Part shown: piece after piece, positions 1 through 7,890 of the stretch
How the letters are laid out: each line of letters opens with the position of its first letter
Position numbering within the stretch: the first letter of the stretch is position 1
DNA from: Bacillus_BD sp963765265
GTDB lineage: Bacteria > Bacillota > Bacilli > Bacillales > Cytobacillaceae
NCBI GenBank assembly: GCA_963765265.1
Contig: CAVXVN010000005.1
Coordinates: 310,001 to 374,000, forward strand
Length of the DNA stretch: 64,000 bases
Reading direction: 5' to 3'
Translations under genes and position numbers: made by a program
Notes under the pieces: model-generated
What the model saw: the letters and a program-made list of their open reading frames with translations, nothing else
Databases searched by the model: none
What the model was told of the DNA's origin: nothing

Positions 1-1
1 A

Positions 2-571
2 CTTAAAGAACCGGAAATTTTTCATGAGTCCGTTGAATCCATTCATTCCGAGGCAATACGTATGAAAGAAATGGTCGAGCAATTGTTGCTATTGGCTAAG
101 CATAACGAAGAGTGGAATATGCAGCTTGAAATTATTGACCTTGGTGAACATGTGAGACAGACAGTGAAAGCATTTGAGAGTGCTTATCATCGTGAAGTTC
201 ACTTTCAACTGCAACAAGAGGGTATAGAAGTGATGACGGATACTCAAAAACTAAAACAGCTTACCTATATTATTTTGGATAATGCAAAAAAGTATAGTGA
301 AGATATAATTACAGTCGAGGTTGGAGTAAAGGATGAGAGCCCGTTTGTTCAGATTATTGACAAAGGGTTGGGGATCCCTAAAGATGATTTGAAAAAAGTA
401 TTTGATCGTTTCTATCGTGTTGATAAAGCAAGAAGTAGAACAAAGGGAGGATCAGGTTTAGGTCTATCACTTGCTAAAGAAATTGCTGAAGCCATGAATG
501 CTATACTCACAATTGATAGCCTAGAAGGAGTCGGTACAACTGTTACCATTCAACTTCTTAATTCTAAATAA
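2..571 (+). CDS. Sensor histidine kinase, 3' part (5' end outside window)
   Basis: C-terminal part of a membrane sensor kinase that would autophosphorylate on His and pass phosphate to an OmpR-type regulator. The reading frame is open from base 2, so the gene begins before the window; the ATG at 62 is internal. Visible are the second dimerisation helix, the N box (ILDNAKKYS), the G1 box (DKGLGIP), the F box (FDRFYRVDKARSR) and the G2 box (GGSGLGLSLAKEI). The phospho-acceptor His and the sensor domain are not in view. The two PepSY genes that follow recall the B. subtilis ykoGH-ykoIJ arrangement, which suggests a cell-envelope role; this is inference. Confidence 0.93.
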   Translation, partial: LKEPEIFHESVESIHSEAIRMKEMVEQLLLLAKHNEEWNMQLEIIDLGEHVRQTVKAFESAYHREVHFQLQQEGIEVMTDTQKLKQLTYIILDNAKKYSEDIITVEVGVKDESPFVQIIDKGLGIPKDDLKKVFDRFYRVDKARSRTKGGSGLGLSLAKEIAEAMNAILTIDSLEGVGTTVTIQLLNSK

Positions 572-651
572 GATGGAAAAACAGGAGTTATTCTCATGGA
601 TTTCTCATTATCGACATGCATAATGGATAGAAAAGGCAATGAGGTGGATAA

Positions 652-1386
652 ATGAAAAGAAAATTTTGGTTTGGGTTAGGTGGAGGAGTCATTGTCCTAG
701 CCCTTCTTATATTAATATTTGTTTTATTCGTAAATCCATTTTCAAGAACAACGGGTTTAACAGAGCAAGAAGCACTGAATATAGCTGAACAACGATATTC
801 AGGAACAGTAAAACAAATTCATCAGAAAGAAGATGAATTTGTAATTGAATTGGAGAGGGATTCTGGAATCTATGAATTAAGGATTCACTCGTTATCGGGG
901 GAAGTGTCTTCCTTAAAAAGGATAAAGGAAGTAGTCAAACCCGATGTAAAGCTTGATCATTCAAATGATCCAGCTTTGCTAAAGGAAGAGGATATTCAAA
1001 CCATTGCTTTACAAACTGCTAAAGGAAAAATTGAATCAATAAATCTATTGAATGAGGGAAATGCCCCCATTTATCAAGTGATTGTAAATGAAGGAAATAC
1101 AAAAACAACCCTATCCATACATGCTATGTCAGGTGAAATTCTCAAAAGGGAAGCAGTAAATGTGACAGAGTCACAGAAAAGGCTGACTATGGAGGAAGCA
1201 GCTAGTATAGCACTGGAACAAGTGCCAGGTGCTGTTGATGACGTTGATGAGGAGACGATCAATGGGATAGCCCATTATTTTGTTAAAGTAGAATCTTCTA
1301 ATGGTCGTGAAGCAATAGTCGAGATTAATGCCATTACTAGTGAAGTAAAATCAATTTCTTGGGATGATGACGGAAATGATGATTAA
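652..1386 (+). CDS. Membrane-anchored PepSY-domain protein
   Basis: A 244-residue protein with Lys/Arg at the N terminus followed by one hydrophobic segment (about residues 7-28), so the rest should lie outside the membrane. Three PepSY-like units follow, each beginning with a helix such as LTEQEALNIAEQRY or LTMEEAASIALEQV, then a strand pair and a motif of the type I(N)AxTGEV. PepSY domains are often linked to inhibition of secreted proteases or envelope signalling. The C terminus is acidic (DDDGNDD). It starts 80 bases after the kinase stop and is probably in the same transcript. Function is not proven by sequence. Confidence 0.85.
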   Translation: MKRKFWFGLGGGVIVLALLILIFVLFVNPFSRTTGLTEQEALNIAEQRYSGTVKQIHQKEDEFVIELERDSGIYELRIHSLSGEVSSLKRIKEVVKPDVKLDHSNDPALLKEEDIQTIALQTAKGKIESINLLNEGNAPIYQVIVNEGNTKTTLSIHAMSGEILKREAVNVTESQKRLTMEEAASIALEQVPGAVDDVDEETINGIAHYFVKVESSNGREAIVEINAITSEVKSISWDDDGNDD

Positions 1387-1480
1387 GTTAACTTAGTCGG
1401 ACATTCCAATTTGTCCAGTACCAGCGGTTAGATGGATATGGCCTAAGTAAGTGCTGGCTGAAAAATATTTTCATATCAAT

Positions 1481-1499
1481 TTCTAATCGAATTCTAATC
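1481..1499 (+). promoter_or_regulatory. Direct repeat, possible response-regulator site
   Basis: TTCTAATC occurs at 1481-1488 and again at 1492-1499, an 11-base step, about 85 bases upstream of the second PepSY gene. OmpR-family regulators typically bind direct repeats about 10-11 bases apart. The upstream kinase gene makes this a plausible site for its partner regulator. Two copies only, so support is limited. Confidence 0.35.
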
Positions 1500-1582
1500 T
1501 TTCTCTCCGTTTGTCCTCATTTTTCTTGGATATATTGAATATGTAAAGAAAATTAGTAAAGAAAACAAAGGAGGAAATGAAA

Positions 1583-2257
1583 ATGAAAAGAAAAGTATTG
1601 ATCGGTACGGTAGTCACTGCACTTGTATTGGGGGGGGCTTTTATAGTAGGAGCTTCAAATAATGATGACTCAAATCCATTAAGGGCAGCAAGTGATCATT
1701 CTTTAAATAACACAAACAAAATTGACAATGAAAAGATTACGATCGAAGAAGCAAAAACAATAGCTCTAAAAGAAGTAAATGGTGAGGTAGAAAGTATTGA
1801 GTTAGAACAAAAGCCTGATAAGCTGTTGTATAAAGTAAAAATCGCTAAAGATAATGTTGAATATGATGTTTATATAGAAGCTTCTACAGGTAAGGTTTCT
1901 TCAGTTAACCAAGATGATAATAACGATGACGATAAGTTTGATGATCATAGTGCTGATGATAAATATGATGATAATAACGATGATGATATTGTTGGAGATG
2001 ACGATGGTTCAAATATAAAGCAAAAGGATTCTTCGGCTGTGAATGCCATTAATACACAAATAAACGAAACGATTTCTCAAGATCAAGCGATCAAAATCGC
2101 TGAAGAAGCAGTAAATGGTAAAATGACTGAAATTAAAAAGGATCAAGATGATGGTATACTCCAATATGAAGTCGAATTAGGAACGGATCGTGGGAAAGCA
2201 GAAGTAGACGTTGATGTAACTACTGGAAAAGTACTTAAAGTGGAGTTTGATGATTAA
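1583..2257 (+). CDS. Secreted or anchored PepSY-domain protein with Asp-rich linker
   Basis: About 224 residues. The ATG at 1583 is preferred over 1577 because the AAAGGAGG ribosome site sits too close to the first ATG. An N-terminal hydrophobic segment looks like a signal peptide or anchor. Two PepSY units (about residues 50-110 and 155-224; helices such as TIEEAKTIALKEV and SQDQAIKIAEEAV) flank a roughly 35-residue linker that is almost all Asp/Asn with a few Lys, Phe and Tyr. The linker could bind divalent cations or act as an acidic spacer (inference). A direct repeat upstream suggests its own promoter. Confidence 0.82.
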   Translation: MKRKVLIGTVVTALVLGGAFIVGASNNDDSNPLRAASDHSLNNTNKIDNEKITIEEAKTIALKEVNGEVESIELEQKPDKLLYKVKIAKDNVEYDVYIEASTGKVSSVNQDDNNDDDKFDDHSADDKYDDNNDDDIVGDDDGSNIKQKDSSAVNAINTQINETISQDQAIKIAEEAVNGKMTEIKKDQDDGILQYEVELGTDRGKAEVDVDVTTGKVLKVEFDD

Positions 2258-2280
2258 TTTTGGCACTATCAAATAGGTTA

Positions 2281-2320
2281 CAAGAAAGAGGTTTGGTATA
2301 ATACCGAACCTCTTTCTTGT
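2281..2320. terminator. Bidirectional terminator
   Basis: Long near-perfect stem: CAAGAAAGAGGTT pairs with AACCTCTTTCTTG around a short GC-containing loop region, lying between convergent genes. It can serve both strands. Confidence 0.85.
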
Positions 2321-2324
2321 ACTT

Positions 2325-3275
2325 TTAATATAATGCTTTCTTTAACGACTGCAAATTATCATCCATTATGGAAAAATAGTCTCTTCCATTTTCAATATCT
2401 TCCGATGTCAGTACTGCTAAATTATGCAAGTAAAGAGGTTCTGCACCAATTTCGCCTTGAACAATTTCGGTAAGCTTGGAGCTAACATTTTGTTCGAAAA
2501 AGATATACTTCGTGTTGTGTTCTTTGGCAGTTAAGACTATTGATTCAAGTTCTTTTTGAGAAGGCTCGTTTGATGTAGATATACCAGAAATGCTAATTTG
2601 TTTAAGTCCATAACGTGATTCCCAATAACCAAAGGCGGCATGAGAGACAATGATTTCTGATCGTTCTGCCTGACTGATGACTTCTGAAAAATCATTATTT
2701 AGCGTATCTAGTTTTTGTACTAGTGTATCGTAATTTTGATTAAAGGTTTCTTCATTTTCAGGCATTTGTTTAATTAAAGCCTCTTTAATGGATGCAGCCA
2801 ATTCTTTAGAATAGATGGGATCGAGCCAAACATGTGGGTCAATATCACCATGCTTATGATCATCTTCTGCAGCATGTTCCTCAGTATGAGTAGTTGCATT
2901 TCCTTCTATATGGATATTTCCCCCAGCCTCCAGTAAAGTAACCTTTTCATCCTTTAAGGTACTTTTAGCTTTTTCAACAAAACCTTCCAGACCAAGCCCT
3001 ACATAGATAAAGAGATCTGATTCAGCTAATTTCATCATATCTTTTTGAGAGGGATCAAAGGTGTGCTCGTCAGATCCTGGTGGGTAAACGGTTTCTACAT
3101 GTACAACATTTCCACCAATTACCTCAGTAAAATATTGCAGTGGATAGACAGTTGTGTAAATTGTTAATTGGTTGTCAGAATCTTCATTGCCCTTTTTGCT
3201 TTCAGTCCCGCCGCATCCAGCTAAAAATAAGCTAATAGGCAGTAAAAAACTTATTAATAGTATTAATCTCTTCAT
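2325..3275 (-). CDS. znuA: Zinc-binding ABC substrate-binding lipoprotein (ZnuA/AdcA type)
   Basis: A 316-residue member of the metal-binding cluster A-I family. The signal peptide ends in a lipobox with Cys21 (LAGC). A His-rich acidic loop near residues 130-145 (HTEEHAAEDDHKHG) and the following DPHVWLDP motif are typical of zinc rather than manganese binders. Other metal-ligand segments are SDEHTFDPS, HAAFGYWESRYG and the C-terminal NGRDYFSIMDDN. No ATPase or permease gene is next to it, so it either works with a distant transporter or is an orphan. A Zur-like box upstream supports repression by zinc. It occupies the position beside ytiB where B. subtilis has the Zur-controlled ytiA. Confidence 0.88.
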   Translation of the reverse strand: MKRLILLISFLLPISLFLAGCGGTESKKGNEDSDNQLTIYTTVYPLQYFTEVIGGNVVHVETVYPPGSDEHTFDPSQKDMMKLAESDLFIYVGLGLEGFVEKAKSTLKDEKVTLLEAGGNIHIEGNATTHTEEHAAEDDHKHGDIDPHVWLDPIYSKELAASIKEALIKQMPENEETFNQNYDTLVQKLDTLNNDFSEVISQAERSEIIVSHAAFGYWESRYGLKQISISGISTSNEPSQKELESIVLTAKEHNTKYIFFEQNVSSKLTEIVQGEIGAEPLYLHNLAVLTSEDIENGRDYFSIMDDNLQSLKKALY

Positions 3276-3303
3276 AAGCGACTCTCCCTTTATTGAATAG
3301 TAA

Positions 3304-3320
3304 ATCGTATTTATTACGAT
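3304..3320. promoter_or_regulatory. Zur-like operator
   Basis: ATCGTATTTATTACGAT is a near-perfect 7-1-7 palindrome (one mismatch to TCGTAAT-N-ATTACGA) of the kind bound by Zur in Bacillus. It lies 29 bases upstream of the zinc-binding lipoprotein start, in the intergenic region shared with the divergent carbonic anhydrase. Confidence 0.7.
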
Positions 3321-3475
3321 TTAAATAAGATATTTTTTTATTAATACGTAATCATTCCTATTTCACTTTTGTAATCATACAAAATATATATATAAAAAGC
3401 AAGGAAAAATATTGCCATATTATAGCGTTTTTCTGTATGCTTATAGTGTAAATTTTTTTGAAAGGTGATTTGCAC

Positions 3476-4039
3476 ATGAGAATTTTAGATGAAGTACTAG
3501 CTTATAATGAACAATTTGTTAAAGATAAAGAATACGAGGAGTTTGCAACAAGTAAACTTCCAAATAAAAGAATGGTTATTTTATCCTGTATGGACACTCG
3601 GTTAATGGAATTACTTCCACATGCACTGAATGTAAAAAATGGGGATGTCAAACTGATTAAAAATGCGGGAGCTGTTATTAATCATCCATTTGGAAGTGTA
3701 ATGAGGAGTATTTTAGTAGCGGTTTATCAGTTGCAAGCAGATGAAGTTCTTGTCATTGGACATCATGATTGCGGTATGGGTGGATTAAAAGCAGATGATA
3801 TGATTCCAAATATGAAAAAACGCGGTGTAACACAAAAAACACTCGATACTCTTGAATATTCAGGAATAAATGTACAAAGTTGGCTAAAGGGTTTTAGTAA
3901 TGTGGAAGACAGTGTTGCGCATAGTGTGGATGTTATCAAGAATCACCCACTTTTACCTGAAAATACACCTGTACATGGATTAGTCATTAATCCGGAAACA
4001 GGGAAGTTAGATTTAGTTGTAAATGGATATGAAAACTAA
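3476..4039 (+). CDS. ytiB: Beta-class carbonic anhydrase (YtiB)
   Basis: Interconverts CO2 and bicarbonate. The 187-residue form starting at the ATG at 3476 is chosen because GAAAGGTGA precedes it at good distance; a TTG at 3458 would extend it needlessly. The beta-class zinc site is complete: Cys38-x-Asp40-x-Arg (SCMDTR) and His96-x-x-Cys99 (GHHDCGMG). Length and sequence fit the YtiB group. The zinc enzyme sits opposite a zinc-binding lipoprotein and shares the intergenic region containing the Zur-like box, but whether Zur also affects this gene cannot be told. Confidence 0.92.
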   Translation: MRILDEVLAYNEQFVKDKEYEEFATSKLPNKRMVILSCMDTRLMELLPHALNVKNGDVKLIKNAGAVINHPFGSVMRSILVAVYQLQADEVLVIGHHDCGMGGLKADDMIPNMKKRGVTQKTLDTLEYSGINVQSWLKGFSNVEDSVAHSVDVIKNHPLLPENTPVHGLVINPETGKLDLVVNGYEN

Positions 4040-4059
4040 ATAGGTTTAGGAAGAGTGAA

Positions 4060-4104
4060 TAAAAAGAAAATGGCGATGTTTAAAGCGAAACATCGCTCTT
4101 TTCT
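4060..4104. terminator. Bidirectional terminator
   Basis: GCGATGTTT (4073-4081) pairs with AAACATCGC (4088-4096), flanked by an A-rich run upstream and CTTTTCT downstream. Lies between convergent ytiB and yidD. Confidence 0.75.
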
Positions 4105-4136
4105 ATTTAAGAACATTTCAAAAGAAGTGGTTTTGA

Positions 4137-4391
4137 CTACTCAAAGTGCGCCTTTTTTTTGAATAACCCTGTCCATTTTTCTGGCACAGGGTCAAGCCCT
4201 CCTGGATGGAAAGGGTGACATTTTAGTATTCTTTTCACAGCTAGGAATCCACCTTTTAATCCTCCAAATCGCTTAACAGATTCAAGTCCATAATGAGAAC
4301 AAGTTGGATAAAAACGACATGTAGGTGGTTTAAGTGGTGAAATGATCAATTGATAGAAACGAATGATGACGATTAAAATGGCTTTTAGCAT
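4137..4391 (-). CDS. yidD: Membrane protein insertion efficiency factor YidD
   Basis: An 84-residue YidD-family protein (B. subtilis YtjA), thought to assist YidC/SecYEG insertion of membrane proteins. Family hallmarks are all present: an N-terminal amphipathic/hydrophobic segment (IRFYQLIISPLKPPTCRFYP), the Cys pair in CRFYPTCSHYGLE, and KCHPFHPGGLDPVP near the end. The start ATG has only a weak AAAGGATT ribosome site before it. Confidence 0.93.
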   Translation of the reverse strand: MLKAILIVIIRFYQLIISPLKPPTCRFYPTCSHYGLESVKRFGGLKGGFLAVKRILKCHPFHPGGLDPVPEKWTGLFKKKAHFE

Positions 4392-4521
4392 TAGATCTAA
4401 TCCTTTTTATATGTGTCATTAGAAAAAAATATCATATTTAGATCATGTCGTAAAAAAATGAAATTGCAAAAGAAGCTAAAAGGTTCAATAAATTTTTCGA
4501 ATCATTTTATGGCAGTCTCCT

Positions 4522-5973
4522 TTATAAAATAGGAGATAAAAGCCTTGATATAGATTCTTTAAATCGGATAAACCAAGATCGTTTGTTGTATTCTTCGAGT
4601 GTCCACTCTTTCGATACTTCTATATCTTTTAGGTAACTTTCAGTTAAACTTTTAGCAATACATTCATTATACAGAAAAGCATTTACCTCGAAATTTAATT
4701 TGAAACTTCTAACGTCAATGTTCGCTGTCCCAACGGACGACACTTGTTTATCTACGATAATGGTCTTTGAATGGATAAAGCCATTATCATAAATAAAAAT
4801 CTTTGCACCCGCTTTTAACATTTCCCCGATATGATAGGTAGTTGCCCAGTAAACAAAGAGATGGTCTGGTTTATTTGGGATCATAATTCGTACATCTTTC
4901 CCTGTTAACGCAGCTATTCTTAACGCATCGAGGAGACTTGCATCCGGAATAAAATAGGGTGTTTGTATCCAAATAGATTTTTTTGCTGAAGAAATCATTT
5001 TGATATACCCATACTTAATTTGTTCCCATTCTGAGTCAGGTCCACTTGATACAATTTGCATATCAATTTCTCCGGTCTTTTCGAACGTAGGAAATAAATC
5101 AGGAGAATAATCAATATCGTGACGGTAGGAGGCCTGGTTCCAATCTAAAATAAACCGAGTTTGAATGGCATAAACAGCACTTCCGGTTATGCGAAGATGG
5201 GTGTCACGCCAATAGCCGAATTTTTCTTTTAACCCTAAATATTCATCCCCTACATTAAATCCACCAATATATCCTATTTTTCCATCAATAATAACAAGCT
5301 TTCGGTGATTTCGATAATTGATTCTTAAATTAATTAATGGAAAAAAGGATGGGAAAAAGACTTCAACTTCTCCACCGGCTTCCTTTAAGTCTTTAAAGGC
5401 CTTTTTTCTAAGTGATCGAGATCCGAGATCATCATAAAGTATGCGTACTTTAACACCTTGCTTTGCTTTCTCTGTTAATAATTGAATCAATTTTTTTCCT
5501 AATTGATCGTTATTGATGATGTAGTATTGCAAATGGATAAAATTCTCCGCATTTTTTATATCCTCAAATAATGCATCAAATTTTTCTTTTCCATCAGTAA
5601 ATATATCAACCGAATTATCACTCGTTAAAATTGCATCATTATTAGCAAGATGCATATAAATTAATCCTTTGTTGTTTTTTGCTACCTCATTATGTGAGGA
5701 AAATAGTTTTGTGCGAAAATTAATTAATTGTTCATTAAGGATTTCTTCAATCCCAACCTTTTTTCGATCTTCCCATTGAAATAATTTACCTTTGGTTAGG
5801 TTTTGCCCAAATAGCAAATATAATATAAATCCAAGTATGGGGATGAAAAATAAAACCATTAGCCATGCCCAAGTAGGTCCTGCATCTTTATGTTCCAAAA
5901 AAATGACTATTATAGCTAAGATCAAGTTTAAAAAAAACGTAAAACTAACGATATCCGAGTATATATCCATCAT
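4522..5973 (-). CDS. cls: Cardiolipin synthase (phospholipase D superfamily)
   Basis: Makes cardiolipin from two phosphatidylglycerol molecules at the membrane. Two N-terminal membrane segments are followed by two HKD motifs: HRKLVIIDGKIGYIGGFN and HSKTIIVDKQVSSVGTAN. The start at 5973 (483 residues, the usual family length) follows AGAAAGG at good distance. An in-frame ATG at 6009 would give 495 residues but lies inside the intergenic repeat that begins at 6000, so I reject it. The last codons differ from no known domain boundary and look complete. Confidence 0.93.
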   Translation of the reverse strand: MMDIYSDIVSFTFFLNLILAIIVIFLEHKDAGPTWAWLMVLFFIPILGFILYLLFGQNLTKGKLFQWEDRKKVGIEEILNEQLINFRTKLFSSHNEVAKNNKGLIYMHLANNDAILTSDNSVDIFTDGKEKFDALFEDIKNAENFIHLQYYIINNDQLGKKLIQLLTEKAKQGVKVRILYDDLGSRSLRKKAFKDLKEAGGEVEVFFPSFFPLINLRINYRNHRKLVIIDGKIGYIGGFNVGDEYLGLKEKFGYWRDTHLRITGSAVYAIQTRFILDWNQASYRHDIDYSPDLFPTFEKTGEIDMQIVSSGPDSEWEQIKYGYIKMISSAKKSIWIQTPYFIPDASLLDALRIAALTGKDVRIMIPNKPDHLFVYWATTYHIGEMLKAGAKIFIYDNGFIHSKTIIVDKQVSSVGTANIDVRSFKLNFEVNAFLYNECIAKSLTESYLKDIEVSKEWTLEEYNKRSWFIRFKESISRLLSPIL

Positions 5974-5999
5974 TTGTGAACCTTTCTGATTACCTATAT

Positions 6000-6195
6000 T
6001 TAACTTCATTCAGTTGAAGTCTCCAACTTCTATAAGTGGTGAGATGAATGTCAAACTTTTATCAATTTAGTGGGGGTTCAAACCTGGACTGAATGAAGTT
6101 AAGCCTCCGGCGGATGCCACAGATTTTAAAAGGAAGTTTATCGAGCGAGCTCGATAAAATCTGGGCGCAAATACGCCAAGGCGTATTTGATTTAA
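6000..6195. repeat. Dispersed intergenic repeat, copy 1 (with inverted ends)
   Basis: Fills most of the 363-base gap between cls and dps. TTAACTTCATTCAG at 6000-6013 is repeated exactly inverted at 6089-6102, giving a 103-base unit with 14-base terminal inverted repeats. It is followed by the palindrome ATCGAGCGAGCTCGAT (6140-6155) and the hairpin AAATACGCC/GGCGTATTT (6169-6188). The left end and the segment from TATCGAGCG through CTGGGCGCAAATACGCC recur at 47221-47317. No coding capacity is seen. Confidence 0.8.
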
Positions 6196-6336
6196 TTCCG
6201 TCTTTTTTGTTGAGTATCTAGTCCTATTTTAACATGAATAAAAAAAGATTCCTCTTTTTGGTTTAGAAAAGGATGATAAAAAAGAAAGGCGTTAATTATT
6301 AAATTGTGGGCATATTAAATTCGGGAGGTCGATCAA

Positions 6337-6774
6337 ATGACTCAAGAGTTAATTCAAGCTGTCAATAAACAAGTGGCAAATTGGACTGTTCTATATTTAA
6401 AATTGCATCATTATCATTGGTTTGTAAAGGGGCATCACTTTTTTACGTTACATGAGAAATTTGAAGAGCTTTATGATGAAGCAAATGGTCATATCGATGT
6501 TTTGGCAGAAAGAATTCTTTCAATTGGCGGAAGACCTATATCTACACTCAAAGAATGCTTAGAAATAGCTTCTATTCAAGAGGCACAGGGCAATGAAACA
6601 GAAGATGACATGGTCCGTGAAATTTGTGAGGATTTTGAGAAAATCATTCAAGAAGTACAAGTGGCTATGAAATTAGCAGAAAATGCATATGATCAAGGAA
6701 CAAGTGATATTTTACTCTCAATTAATGGAAGTTTACAAAAACATGTTTGGATGTTAAAAACCTATTTAGGCTAA
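6337..6774 (+). CDS. dps: Dps-family ferritin-like DNA-binding protein
   Basis: A 145-residue miniferritin that oxidises and stores iron and protects DNA in stationary phase or oxidative stress. The dinuclear iron ligands typical of Dps are visible as HHYHWFVKG and FEELYDEANGHIDVLAERI. A four-helix ferritin fold is expected throughout. It starts at an ATG after GGGAGGTCG. B. subtilis carries dps at the same place, next to ytkC-ytkD. The AT-rich upstream palindrome-like stretch near 6293 is too imperfect to call a PerR box. Confidence 0.93.
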   Translation: MTQELIQAVNKQVANWTVLYLKLHHYHWFVKGHHFFTLHEKFEELYDEANGHIDVLAERILSIGGRPISTLKECLEIASIQEAQGNETEDDMVREICEDFEKIIQEVQVAMKLAENAYDQGTSDILLSINGSLQKHVWMLKTYLG

Positions 6775-6778
6775 ATAA

Positions 6779-6820
6779 CAGAAAAGATGCTTTAGCCTAA
6801 GGGTTAGAGCATCTTTTCTG
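6779..6820 (+). terminator. Terminator after dps
   Basis: CAGAAAAGATGCT pairs with AGCATCTTTTCTG across a short loop, immediately after the dps stop codon. The stem itself ends in a T-rich arm. Confidence 0.75.
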
Positions 6821-6889
6821 TTCAAAAGAAGAGACTCCTTCATAATGAAGGGGTCCTTAAAATGAAATAAAAGTTATGTATGTATGGTC

Positions 6890-7147
6890 TTAATGTAGAT
6901 TTCTTTGGTTCGATAACGGGCTTCGTTGTTGACCGTAGTCTTCTTTAGCAAATTTCCCTTTTAGGCTTTCAATTAAATATAAGCCCATGAGTGTATATAG
7001 CTCTTGTTCATCCATATCTTGAATGAGATGGAGTAAATCTTCGCGTGACATTTCTTCGAGAAAAGCAAACGCTAACATATCAATGTCTTCTTCGTCCCCT
7101 GTTAACTTATTCCGATAAAGCTCGTATAGTTCATCTACTAGCTTCAT
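6890..7147 (-). CDS. Small acidic helical protein, function unknown
   Basis: An 85-residue protein, highly acidic and apparently all-helical (residues 1-65: MKLVDELYELYRNKLTG, then MSREDLLHLIQDMDEQ), with a basic, Gln/Asn-rich tail from about residue 70. A good ribosome site (GGGAGGTG) precedes the ATG at 7147, which supports a real gene. I believe it belongs to an uncharacterised small Bacillus family (possibly DUF6154) but cannot confirm this. It lies alone between dps and ytkD on the opposite strand. Confidence 0.75.
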   Translation of the reverse strand: MKLVDELYELYRNKLTGDEEDIDMLAFAFLEEMSREDLLHLIQDMDEQELYTLMGLYLIESLKGKFAKEDYGQQRSPLSNQRNLH

Positions 7148-7390
7148 TTATTTCACCTCCCATTCTTAGTATATATTGTTAAGGCCATTTTTACATTATA
7201 TTTAATTCTTCCCTGTATTATGTGGAAAAATGCTCTTATTAAAAAGACTTATTCTAGTATAAAGTAATTTGAATGAAGGGGAAGCTTAAATGAAGAGTTT
7301 GATTCCAAATATTGACTCGATATTTTTATCGTTTTCCTCCCCAATAAAGACTATAATTAAAATATACTAGAATAAAAACCGGGGTGAATT

Positions 7391-7864
7391 ATGGAAACTT
7401 TTAATGATGAAAAAGGTGGGACTGTTAAACTTTCCTTTTTGAACGATTCCTTTTCGAAAGAGGCGGATCATGTCCTTGTTATTTGTCGTTTTTTTGATCA
7501 GTGGCTATTAACGAGGCATAAGGAAAGAGGATGGGAGTTTCCTGGTGGCAAAAGAGAACCTGGTGAAACTCTAGAAGTGGCAGCATTCAGAGAGGTTGAG
7601 GAAGAAACTGGAGCAAAGTTGAAAAATCTACACTTTATTGGGGAATATGAGGTTACTTACGAAAATAATTCTTTTGTTAAAGCCATTTTCTCTGGAGAAG
7701 TTGAAACATTAACAAAAAAAGAAAACTATTTAGAAACAAACGGTCCTATTCTCATTGGTGGAGATCTTTTATCACTACGCTTTCAAGATCATTACAGTTT
7801 TATTATGAAAGACAGAGTTGTGGAGATCGCCTTAGATAAAATAATGGACCTAGTGGCAAAGTAA
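7391..7864 (+). CDS. ytkD: Nudix hydrolase YtkD
   Basis: A 157-residue Nudix protein. The Nudix box is complete at about residues 53-75 (GGKREPGETLEVAAFREVEE then ETGA), giving the metal-binding REVEEE core. B. subtilis YtkD hydrolyses 8-oxo-dGTP and related nucleotides and so limits mutation; that activity is inferred by family and by position between dps and ytlABCD, which is the same in B. subtilis. The ATG at 7391 follows GGGGTG. Length matches the YtkD group. Confidence 0.9.
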   Translation: METFNDEKGGTVKLSFLNDSFSKEADHVLVICRFFDQWLLTRHKERGWEFPGGKREPGETLEVAAFREVEEETGAKLKNLHFIGEYEVTYENNSFVKAIFSGEVETLTKKENYLETNGPILIGGDLLSLRFQDHYSFIMKDRVVEIALDKIMDLVAK

Positions 7865-7890
7865 AACAGCTACTATTAGCTGTTTTAAGT
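7863..7890. terminator. Bidirectional terminator
   Basis: AAAACAGCTA (7863-7872) pairs with TAGCTGTTTT (7877-7886) between convergent ytkD and ytlD. Confidence 0.7.

Noticed and set aside
5974..6009. Upstream ATG extension of cls
   Set aside because: Lies in the dispersed repeat and has no ribosome site; 5973 is correctly spaced from AGAAAGG.
6285..6310. PerR-like AT-rich palindrome ahead of dps
   Set aside because: Too many mismatches to the 7-1-7 PerR consensus.
7290..7370. 26-codon frame (MKSLIPNIDS...) with GGGG-type ribosome site before ytkD
   Set aside because: Too short and low in complexity to support without conservation data.
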